Shown here: positions 25,026 to 31,224 of the stretch, in pieces
Layout: the number at the start of each line of letters is the position of its first letter
Position numbering within the stretch: position 1 is the stretch's first letter
From: IMCC26207 sp037141255
GTDB lineage: Bacteria > Actinomycetota > Acidimicrobiia > Acidimicrobiales > Microtrichaceae
DNA length: 31,224 nucleotides
Direction of reading: 5' to 3'
Assembly (NCBI GenBank): GCA_037141255.1
Contig: JBAXCX010000018.1
Span: 1-31,224 of the forward strand
Program-made: the position numbers and the translations under genes
The notes under the pieces: generated by a model
Told to the model about the DNA's origin: nothing
Databases searched by the model: none
The model's input: the letters and a program-made list of their open reading frames with translations, nothing else

Positions 25026-25493
25026 GTCGGCTGAGTCCGAGCTGCCCGAATCGGTTGTCTGCTCCAGCTTTTCTGCGAGTGCATCATGCGAAGCTCGAAG
25101 CAATGCAAGATCCTCAGCGAGTGTTCGGATGCGTTCCTCAGAGCGTGAGAACTCCCAGGAGAAGTGGACCACGATCAAGAAGAGGAATCCCACCGAGAGA
25201 ATCAGGAACGTTGCCGGAGGGTAATAGACGCCTGCAGCGTGCGAGACCGCCTCGAGTAGCCCTGGGAACACCGCAATGGTGGCGAGCGCAAGAGCAACCA
25301 CGATCCAAAGTAGCGAGTACTTCGTTCGCAACTTATGTCTCCGGACAAGGCGAACAATAAAGAAAACGCTGAGCAGGGTGACGATGATGACAAACACATG
25401 GGCGCGCGTTGTGAGGGCGCCATTGCTCACCGGCTCAGTGGTGTCAGCGAGGAGCACGGCCTGAGCGTGTGCGCTGCTCAATCTCTGCATCAT
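25014..25493 (-). CDS. DUF2304 small membrane protein
   Basis: A 159-residue protein with three membrane helices (about 31-49, 59-78 and 92-113) and a C-terminal segment (about 118-148) of heptad-like SEERIRTLAEDLALLRASHDAL type, probably a cytoplasmic coiled coil. The pattern RRHKLRTKYSLLWIVVALALATIAVFPGLLE is characteristic of DUF2304. Such proteins often lie next to DPM1-like GT2 genes, as here, so a partner or membrane-anchor role for the neighbouring transferase is a reasonable inference, but the biochemical role is not known. ATG 25493 overlaps the upstream GT2 stop (ATGA). Its 3' end overlaps the convergent methyltransferase by 12 bases. Confidence 0.8.
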   Translation of the reverse strand: MMQRLSSAHAQAVLLADTTEPVSNGALTTRAHVFVIIVTLLSVFFIVRLVRRHKLRTKYSLLWIVVALALATIAVFPGLLEAVSHAAGVYYPPATFLILSVGFLFLIVVHFSWEFSRSEERIRTLAEDLALLRASHDALAEKLEQTTDSGSSDSADSAT

Positions 25494-26251
25494 GGGGCTA
25501 GGCCTTCCTCGATTGTAGCTACTTGCGGAGCTGTTGGAACAGGTGCTCGCCTGCGACTGGCGCGGGTGAACATGGTGAACATCACACGCACGTAGTGATA
25601 CATGAGTTTGAACCGCATGGCCGAAGGTGTGCCTCCGGCACGAGGGTGCATCTCGACGGGAATTTCTGCAATTCGAAACCCTGCATAGTTTGCAGCTAGG
25701 AGTGCCTCGACTGACTCCATGTATTCCGAAGGGTAGCTTCGAGCGAAGTATTCCAAAACAGGCCGTCCAAAGGCCCGAAACCCCGAGCTGGTATCGGTGA
25801 ATGTTCGACCCGATAGCACCCGCATGGAGAACTGAAGCAACTGCATTGCTTTGCGTCGGGTCAGGCCCACCTCGTATGAGTTCTCGGTGGCAAAGCGACT
25901 CCCGACCACAAAATCTGCACCATCGAGAGCTGCGATCAGGGTTGGAATCATGGTGGGGTCATGTTGGCCGTCAGCGTCTAATTGCACCGCGGCGTCAAAA
26001 TCCTCTTGTACCGCATAACGAAATCCGGTGCGAAGGGCTCCGCCGATCCCAAGATTGAACGGCAAGATCAGCACGGTGCTGCCATGCGCACGAGCCACGT
26101 CGGCAGTTCCGTCAGTGGATCCATCATCGACCACGACAACTTCGTATTCGGGAACCGCCGCGCGTAATGAGTTCAAAACGGCTGGCAGTGTTGCTGCCTC
26201 GTTCAGTGCGGGGATAATCACTAGGACGCGAATCTTTATCCTCCTCGACAA
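25490..26251 (-). CDS. Family-2 glycosyltransferase, polyprenyl-phosphate sugar synthase-like
   Basis: A 253-residue DPM1-type enzyme. The GT-A domain starts IRVLVIIPALNEAATL, with VVVVDDGSTDGT (38-48), FNLGIGGALRTGF, the DxD site QLDADGQHDP (Asp92, Asp94), VVGSRFA and DTSSGFRAFGRPVLEYF. It probably moves sugar from a nucleotide carrier to polyprenyl phosphate at the inner face of the membrane; it has no clear membrane segment of its own, and the coupled DUF2304 protein may supply one. The first start codon is TTG 26251, but a perfect AGGAGG (26245-26240) sits inside that reading frame, 6 bases before an ATT at 26233. The true start may therefore be 26233, six codons later. Confidence 0.82.
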   Translation of the reverse strand: MSRRIKIRVLVIIPALNEAATLPAVLNSLRAAVPEYEVVVVDDGSTDGTADVARAHGSTVLILPFNLGIGGALRTGFRYAVQEDFDAAVQLDADGQHDPTMIPTLIAALDGADFVVGSRFATENSYEVGLTRRKAMQLLQFSMRVLSGRTFTDTSSGFRAFGRPVLEYFARSYPSEYMESVEALLAANYAGFRIAEIPVEMHPRAGGTPSAMRFKLMYHYVRVMFTMFTRASRRRAPVPTAPQVATIEEGLAP

Positions 26252-26297
26252 ATGTTGCCCCGATACCTTGACACATCACAGCGTGAGCGATGATCCA
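26252..26297. promoter_or_regulatory. Divergent gap with a perfect TTGACA
   Basis: A plus-strand TTGACA occurs at 26268-26273, but the sequence 16-19 bases further on is a poor -10. A TAGGGT (TANNNT) at 26326-26331 lies inside the downstream frame. Promoter assignment is uncertain. Confidence 0.25.
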
Positions 26298-28049
26298 ATG
26301 GCCCGTGGAATGCGCCGAGTGGGTCTAGGGTCGAACCGTGCTGTGCAGGATCAACCGACTCCCCCTAGCCGAATGACTGATCAACCGAGTCCGACTGGCC
26401 GAAAGACTGGGCGTTTTTCTTCTCTCTCTGAAAGAACGCGAGACCTCATCTCGCTGTCGATCATCGCATTTGCGCTTCTGCTGCCTGTCTGGGGACTTCT
26501 GCATTACCAAGGCCCTCCGATGGAGGAGGGCTTCATGCTGGCGTTTCCCGAGCAGATGCTTCAGGGTCGCCTACCTCATCGGGACTTTCTGCATTTGTAC
26601 GGGCCAGGCTCTCTCTGGTTGCTAGCTACGGTCTACAAGCTCCTCGGTACCTCACTCACGGTCGAGCGCTGCGTCGGACTCCTGCAGCATGCAGCGGTTA
26701 CCTTTGGGCTCTTCGCACTACTGAAGCCTTTCGGCAGGCGCATCGCAACGGCTTCAGCTTTGGTGGCCCTGGTGATTCTGATTGGGCCACTCGGGTTGTC
26801 GGCGATGGCATGGAACGGTGCCTTGGCATGTGCTGTGTGTTCCCTCGCTGTTGGCGCTGCAGCCTGTCGGGCCGAGGTCAAACATCCAAAAACGCTGGCG
26901 GTGTTTGCCGGAGTTCTCGCTGGCGCAGCGCTGTTATTTCGGCCGGACTTAGTCATAGCCGTTGGGCTCGGTTCCATCGCCATGATGCTGCGCATGTCGA
27001 AACCTCAGCGAGTTCCGTTTGTCTTGGGCGGGGTCGTCACGGTTGCGTTGTACATTCCCCACCTGCTGCTCTCGGGGGTTGGAGCCTCATTTGAGGGGAT
27101 GTTCCTTGACCCTGTGTTCAAGTTGCGTGGCGGGCGTTCGCTTCCGGTTCCGCCATCTTGGGGTCAAGTGGATGGCTTCCTGCAGCGAGCCGGAGCCTTG
27201 CGACTTTCTGGCTGGCCGCTACCCATGCCAGCGCTCTCGCACCAGATCTTTCTCTGGTTCTTTCTTGTGCCCGCTTCGATTCTGCTGGTGCTGTTTGCCG
27301 CATGGCGCCTCCGAAAACGAGAGCATGAGTCTGATCGAACCACTGCGCTGTGGCCTGCCGCGCTGTTTTGCGCTGCTCTGATCACACAGGCTGTGCAACG
27401 ACCAGACACTGCGCATTTGTCTTGGGTTACGGGAATCTCGTTTGCATTGTGTATCCCCGCACTAGCGGTTCTTGTTCAGCAGGTTCGTCCTACCTGGGAA
27501 GTTTCTCGAGGCGCGTGGATTGCTGCGGGGGCTATGGCTGGGATCTTGTTGCTAGTGATTCCGTTCTACCCGCTTCGGACCTACGCAGACCTTGTGGGAC
27601 AGACTTTTGGCAGAAACCAGTTTGGCTATGAGATCAGCAACGCTGGCCGTACCTTTTACTTTGGAAGTGCCGAGGGTGCACAAGATGCTCAACAGGTGAC
27701 GGATCGACTTGAGGAACTCTCGCGGCCGGGGGAGTCACTCATTGTGGGTCCAACTGACCTTTCCCGAACGAACTACAGCGATGCCTTCTTCTACTACTTG
27801 TTCCCAGATTTGGTACCGGGCACTCGGTATATCGAGATGGATCCGGGCCTTGCAGATGCGGCAGATTCTGGGCTTTCAGAGGAACTCCTCAAAAATGACT
27901 GGCTCATCTTGTCGAATGCTTGGTCGGGATGGACCGAACCAAACGACAGCGCTGGCTCGGGGTCGCAGGCACCGAATCAGGTGGTCAATGACCACTATTG
28001 CGTCATGTCACAGGCTCAGATGTTCACCTTGTACAAGCGCTGTCGGTAA
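26298..28049 (+). CDS. Polytopic membrane protein, GT-C glycosyltransferase-like
   Basis: A 583-residue protein from ATG 26298. The frame is open further upstream, but that part overlaps the divergent GT2 gene. Downstream options are ATG 26310, GTG 26343 and ATG 26373; an in-frame 30-base repeat starting at 26349 favours a start before it. A polar N-terminus and helix one are followed by YQGPPMEEGFMLAFPEQMLQ and LPHRDFLHLYGPGSLWLL, an acidic loop with the RDF-x3-YGPGS pattern seen in GT-C-like actinobacterial proteins. Some ten helices run to about residue 440, then a soluble C-terminal part of about 130 residues. Donor and acceptor are unknown. It is divergent from the DPM1-like GT2 gene, which could supply its lipid-linked donor. 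Confidence 0.7.
   Translation: MARGMRRVGLGSNRAVQDQPTPPSRMTDQPSPTGRKTGRFSSLSERTRDLISLSIIAFALLLPVWGLLHYQGPPMEEGFMLAFPEQMLQGRLPHRDFLHLYGPGSLWLLATVYKLLGTSLTVERCVGLLQHAAVTFGLFALLKPFGRRIATASALVALVILIGPLGLSAMAWNGALACAVCSLAVGAAACRAEVKHPKTLAVFAGVLAGAALLFRPDLVIAVGLGSIAMMLRMSKPQRVPFVLGGVVTVALYIPHLLLSGVGASFEGMFLDPVFKLRGGRSLPVPPSWGQVDGFLQRAGALRLSGWPLPMPALSHQIFLWFFLVPASILLVLFAAWRLRKREHESDRTTALWPAALFCAALITQAVQRPDTAHLSWVTGISFALCIPALAVLVQQVRPTWEVSRGAWIAAGAMAGILLLVIPFYPLRTYADLVGQTFGRNQFGYEISNAGRTFYFGSAEGAQDAQQVTDRLEELSRPGESLIVGPTDLSRTNYSDAFFYYLFPDLVPGTRYIEMDPGLADAADSGLSEELLKNDWLILSNAWSGWTEPNDSAGSGSQAPNQVVNDHYCVMSQAQMFTLYKRCR
26349..26408 (+). repeat. Imperfect 30-base tandem duplication
   Basis: Units 26349-26378 and 26379-26408 differ at about 5 of 30 positions and are in frame, giving DQPTPPSRMT and DQPSPTGRKT in the N-terminus of the GT-C-like protein. 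Confidence 0.8.
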
Positions 28050-28157
28050 CTCAGCAAGTCTCGCATCGCTCTGAATACGCCGAACTCTTCCGAGGGGATC
28101 CTCTGGGGCGTGCTGCAAACAAGGAGTCTGACCGGCTCCTGATAGTACAGTTTCTGC
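28050..28157. other. Intergenic region before the Ppm1-like gene
   Basis: 108 bases between codirectional genes. It holds a candidate leaderless -10, TACAGT (28146-28151), exactly 6 bases before GTG 28158. A short inverted repeat (AGGAG at 28122-28126 with CTCCT at 28136-28140) is present but has no T tract. No RNA gene was seen. Confidence 0.45.
28146..28157 (+). promoter_or_regulatory. Candidate leaderless -10 for the Ppm1-like gene
   Basis: TACAGT (28146-28151) followed by 6 bases and GTG at 28158, with no ribosome-binding site; the same layout occurs at 16258 and, with a 7-base gap, at 21395. Confidence 0.45.
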
Positions 28158-28955
28158 GTGCAAAGAACCCTTGTGATTCCCACATATCAGGAGGCCGAAA
28201 ATATTGGCCGCCTGCTCACGAGGATTCGCGAGTTGTGCCCTGATCTTCATGTGATCGTCTGTGATGACAACAGCCCGGACGGCACGGGGAAGCTGGCCGA
28301 TCAGGCTGCACATGACCTTGGCGGAGTAGAGGTGCTGCATCGACGCAGTAAGGAAGGTCTGGGCGCTGCTTACCGTCACGGGTTTCGCCACGCGTTAGAT
28401 GGCAAGTATGAGGTGATCATCCAGATGGATGCAGACTTCTCTCATGACCCGAGTGTGTTGCCCTCGCTCATTGCTGCAGTCGACAACGGTGCAGATGTTG
28501 CCATCGGCTCGCGCTATGTGCCCGGAGGCTCAGTCCCGAATTGGACTTGGCTTCGCCGCCAACTCTCCCAGTGGGGAAACTCCTATGCCAGAGCGATGCT
28601 CCGGCTTGGCATGCAAGACGCAACAACTGCCTTTCGTGCCTATAGGGCGACAGCCCTTGAGCGAATCGATATAGACGGGACCACCGCAAATGGGTACCTG
28701 TTTCAAATCGAGACTGCCTACCGATTATCTGCTGCCGAACTCGTGATTACCGAGATACCGATTACCTTTGTCGATCGTGTTGCAGGATCCTCAAAGATGG
28801 CTGTGATTCGCACCATGTTAGAGACTGAATTGCGGGTGACCTGGTGGGGGATTGCGCTGAGAGCACCACGAATCTCTGAGAGTCTTCGCCGAACGGCTCC
28901 CGGCAAGTATTTGATGTCGAAGATTCGCCCGACTGGGCCACCCGTTGTGGAGTAG
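28158..28955 (+). CDS. Polyprenol monophosphomannose synthase (Ppm1/DPM1 type)
   Basis: A 265-residue GT2 enzyme that would transfer mannose from GDP-mannose to polyprenyl phosphate, making the donor for GT-C mannosyltransferases. All hallmarks are present: TLVIPTYQEAENI, VCDDNSPDGTG (Asp36, Asp37), KEGLGAAYRHGF, IIQMDADFSHDP (Asp91, Asp93), IGSRYVPGGSVPNW, then NGYLFQIETAYR and ITEIPITFVDRVAGSSKM near the C-terminus. The usual TSGFRAY is TTAFRAY here. There is no C-terminal membrane domain and no fused Lnt-like domain, unlike M. tuberculosis Ppm1. GTG 28158 appears leaderless. Three bases separate its stop from the acyltransferase ATG, so they form one unit. Mannose is inferred from family; another hexose is possible. 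Confidence 0.85.
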   Translation: MQRTLVIPTYQEAENIGRLLTRIRELCPDLHVIVCDDNSPDGTGKLADQAAHDLGGVEVLHRRSKEGLGAAYRHGFRHALDGKYEVIIQMDADFSHDPSVLPSLIAAVDNGADVAIGSRYVPGGSVPNWTWLRRQLSQWGNSYARAMLRLGMQDATTAFRAYRATALERIDIDGTTANGYLFQIETAYRLSAAELVITEIPITFVDRVAGSSKMAVIRTMLETELRVTWWGIALRAPRISESLRRTAPGKYLMSKIRPTGPPVVE

Positions 28956-28958
28956 TTG

Positions 28959-31224
28959 ATGGGAACCGCTGATCTAGCAACCCGGAGCGGCCTAGCTCCA
29001 GCAGTTGATTCGACCAGCACCCAGAGCTTGGCGTCCACTCAATCATCGAGCCATGAACAACCAAGGATTCGTTTGCAGGGGATCAATCCCGCACCGCTGG
29101 GGCAGGTCTCATCACTTGACGGTTTGAGGGCTCTCGCAGTTATTGCGGTACTGCTCTATCACTCGAGATTCCCTTGGATTCCTGGTGGCTTCTTAGGGGT
29201 GTCTGCTTTTTTCACCCTTTCAGGATTCCTCATTACTGCACTACTTCTTCGGGAGTGGGCCTCGGTCGACCGGATCGCAATTCGGCACTTCTGGTCTCGA
29301 CGCTGTCGCCGCCTTCTTCCTGCGGCATGGCTCACGATCGGCCTAGTCATTGCAATGGGGGCTGTTGGTGTTTGGGATACCGAGCAGCTTCGAGACTTGC
29401 GTTCGGATGTGCCGTACTCGCTGGTCTCTTTGCTGAACTGGCACTTTATTCGTGCAGATCGCTCGTACGGTGCGCAATTTGCAGCGCCGAGCCCGCTTGA
29501 GCATTTCTGGAGCCTTGCTGTTGAACAGCAGTTTTATCTGATACTTCCCATCATCGTGATCGGGGTTCTGACTGTCGGCGCCCGTGTCTCGCAGCGCAGA
29601 AGACTCCGTCTTCTTATCGGAGTTCTCCTCTCCCTGACCCTGGTCTCGGCGATAGCCAATGGCGTGCTCGCTCATGGCGCAGTGGACCGTTCTTATTTCG
29701 GAACCGAGACCCGAGCGGCCGAGATCCTTATTGGCGCGCTTCTGGCATGTTTCACCCTCCGTCAAGCACGCTTGCGGACAGTCAGACTGCAAGGAGTTGC
29801 CCTGGCACTCGGCATAGCTGCACTCTTCGTTACTGCTTGGCTTTGGCACATCGCCCGTGTTCGTTCAGATTGGTTATATCCCTGGGGCTTTCTGCTCACT
29901 GCGATCTGTACCGCACTCATCATCCTTGCGGCGCTGCAGCGAAGTGTTCTGAGCCGTGCTCTCTCGGTCCGCCCGCTGTTATGGCTCGGCCGGATCAGCT
30001 ACGGGGTGTATTTGCTGCACTGGCCAGTATTTTGTTGGCTCACCGTGGCCCGCACGGGTTTGGCGCAGTGGCCACTCTTTGGGCTGCGAATGGCCGTGAC
30101 CTTACCCTGCGCCGTTGTGATGTTCCGGATCGTGGAAACTCCCGTGCGACTCGGAACACGGTTGAAAGGGAGGTCACTTGTGATTGCCGGTGCGGCGGTT
30201 CTCGTCGTTGTCCTCGCTGCTGGCGTGCTCACTACAAACAACCTTCCTCAGCCGTCTTCTTTGCGTTTGGCATCGGCCGTCTCACCTTCAACTCCGACCA
30301 CGATCCCACCACCCATTCCCATCCGTTCGGTCTCGGTCGGGGATGGCTTTTCGGGCTCAATCTTTGAGGGCTCGGCAAAGAATGAGGGACTGCAGAATTC
30401 GGCGTACGCGACTGCTGATTGTGGCCTTGCCTTGGGTGGTTGGGTAGCTCTCTCGGACGGACGAGTTGAGCGAGATGTCGAGCGCTGTGCTGGGGTCCGA
30501 CAGGGTTGGATCACCTCTGTTCAAACCCAACTACCGGAGTACACACTTGTGGCAGGCACATCACGTGATGTTTCTGACCGAAGACTCTCTATCGATGCGC
30601 CATGGCTTCCGTCTGACTCAGCCGAGATTCAAGATTTTCTACGAACCGATATTGCCGATCTTGTTGACCAACTCTCAGCCACTGGTACCAAGGTGGTACT
30701 GATGACCATCCCGCACATGCGAAACACTTCCGTTCCAGCGGTGTTGCCGCCTCTGACGCCCGATCCAGATCCCGATCGAGAGGTGCTTCGCGTAGCTGAA
30801 TGGCTGACCGCTGTGCAGGGTGCACCAAGGAGCGCCTTTGCCGAGAATGACAATGCTCGCATTGATCGGTATAACGCTGTTCTGGCAGAGGTCGCAAAGA
30901 GTCGCGGGGTTCGCCTGTTGGACCTCGCGGGGATGATGAGCACCTGGGCAGGCGGGGAGTTTGATGCTTCAGCACGACCCGACGGTGTTGCTCTCAGCGC
31001 GACGGCTGCGAAAAAAATCCGATACTGGATCTCGCAGGAGCTGAGATCCGGCGCAACGGTTCCTCCCGCAGCAGCAACGGCGGCGCAGCAATCCAGTTCG
31101 GGAAGTCTCAATCTGCAGCTCCCTCTTCCCGAAGCTCCGCCAGTTTCTCCTCGTCGGCAGATCTCGACGCTCTCTCCGGCCAAGGTGTTGATCGTCGGTG
31201 ATTCAGTAGCGCACAGTTATGGGT
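28959..31224 (+). CDS. Acyltransferase-3 (OafA-like) with tandem SGNH-like domains (cut by window edge)
   Basis: The frame is open from ATG 28959 to the right edge (755 residues seen). Residues 50-430 are a membrane acyltransferase: SSLDGLRALAVIAVLLYHSRFPW (His68), LGVSAFFTLSGFLITALLL, FWSRRCRRLLPAAW and SPLEHFWSLAVEQQFYL. An external SGNH-like domain (about 455-690) follows the last helix. It has VSVGDGF (461-463) where GDS is expected and DGVALS (675-680) where DGVHLS is expected, so Ser and His appear lost. A Ser/Pro-rich linker leads to VLIVGDSVAHSYG at 745-755, whose GDS (Ser749) is the start of a second, intact-looking SGNH domain cut off here. In known members the membrane part brings the acyl group across and the SGNH part attaches it. 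TTG 28956 is an alternative start. Confidence 0.87.
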   Translation, partial: MGTADLATRSGLAPAVDSTSTQSLASTQSSSHEQPRIRLQGINPAPLGQVSSLDGLRALAVIAVLLYHSRFPWIPGGFLGVSAFFTLSGFLITALLLREWASVDRIAIRHFWSRRCRRLLPAAWLTIGLVIAMGAVGVWDTEQLRDLRSDVPYSLVSLLNWHFIRADRSYGAQFAAPSPLEHFWSLAVEQQFYLILPIIVIGVLTVGARVSQRRRLRLLIGVLLSLTLVSAIANGVLAHGAVDRSYFGTETRAAEILIGALLACFTLRQARLRTVRLQGVALALGIAALFVTAWLWHIARVRSDWLYPWGFLLTAICTALIILAALQRSVLSRALSVRPLLWLGRISYGVYLLHWPVFCWLTVARTGLAQWPLFGLRMAVTLPCAVVMFRIVETPVRLGTRLKGRSLVIAGAAVLVVVLAAGVLTTNNLPQPSSLRLASAVSPSTPTTIPPPIPIRSVSVGDGFSGSIFEGSAKNEGLQNSAYATADCGLALGGWVALSDGRVERDVERCAGVRQGWITSVQTQLPEYTLVAGTSRDVSDRRLSIDAPWLPSDSAEIQDFLRTDIADLVDQLSATGTKVVLMTIPHMRNTSVPAVLPPLTPDPDPDREVLRVAEWLTAVQGAPRSAFAENDNARIDRYNAVLAEVAKSRGVRLLDLAGMMSTWAGGEFDASARPDGVALSATAAKKIRYWISQELRSGATVPPAAATAAQQSSSGSLNLQLPLPEAPPVSPRRQISTLSPAKVLIVGDSVAHSYG

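Noticed and set aside
28108..28150. AGGAG/CTCCT inverted repeat as a terminator or riboswitch
   Set aside because: The stem is only 5 bases, no T tract follows, and it overlaps the likely promoter of the next gene.
29343..29849. 168-codon minus-strand frame within the right-edge acyltransferase, and plus-strand frames at 29174-29500 and 29747-30367
   Set aside because: The uninterrupted frame from 28959 encodes a clear acyltransferase; the others are shadows.
1..31224. CRISPR arrays, insertion sequences, tRNA or rRNA genes
   Set aside because: No regularly spaced repeats, transposase-like frames or RNA gene signatures were seen; the repeats present are short coding tandem repeats.

Overview
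The window looks like the chromosome of a compact, free-living actinomycete. The DNA is moderately GC-rich and almost fully coding: no stretch of more than about 240 bases lacks a gene. Many starts are GTG or TTG, neighbouring genes are often joined by ATGA or GTGA overlaps, several starts look leaderless, and there is an AftD-type (DUF3367) arabinofuranosyltransferase. Gene content and GC would fit an uncultured aquatic member of Acidimicrobiia or a related class, but the class is a guess. I saw no rRNA, tRNA, insertion sequence, phage gene or CRISPR array.

Layout. (1) 1-1766, minus: an M18 aminopeptidase cut by the left edge, translationally coupled behind a CapA-type lipoprotein. (2) 1767-2004: a divergent control region with a candidate promoter, a small palindrome and a bulged hairpin. 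(3) 2005-9025, plus: gltB and gltD (NADPH glutamate synthase), then a family-2 glycosyltransferase overlapping gltD by 4 bases. (4) 9038-10910, minus: a small HAD deoxyribonucleotidase coupled to a family-4 glycosyltransferase that is split by a single-base frameshift. (5) 10989-31224: a long envelope-glycan locus. It holds an MTase; a 1493-residue AftD-like enzyme; two coupled GT-C-type membrane proteins; an acyltransferase; a coupled trio (GT2-methyltransferase fusion, GT39-like GT-C enzyme, methyltransferase); a GT2-DUF2304 pair; a further GT-C-like protein; a Ppm1/DPM1-type polyprenyl-phosphate mannose synthase; and an OafA-type acyltransferase with SGNH-like domains cut by the right edge.

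Working together (inference). The DPM1/Ppm1-like GT2 proteins would charge polyprenyl phosphate with sugars on the cytoplasmic face. The five GT-C-like membrane proteins would transfer such lipid-linked sugars outside the membrane. The GT2 and GT4 enzymes would build the cytoplasmic part. Three methyltransferase domains and two membrane acyltransferases would decorate the product. The picture is a methylated, acylated arabino- or manno-type surface glycan. The exact sugar cannot be read from the sequence. Most parts belong to known families; the unusual points are the combination and some domain details listed in the findings.
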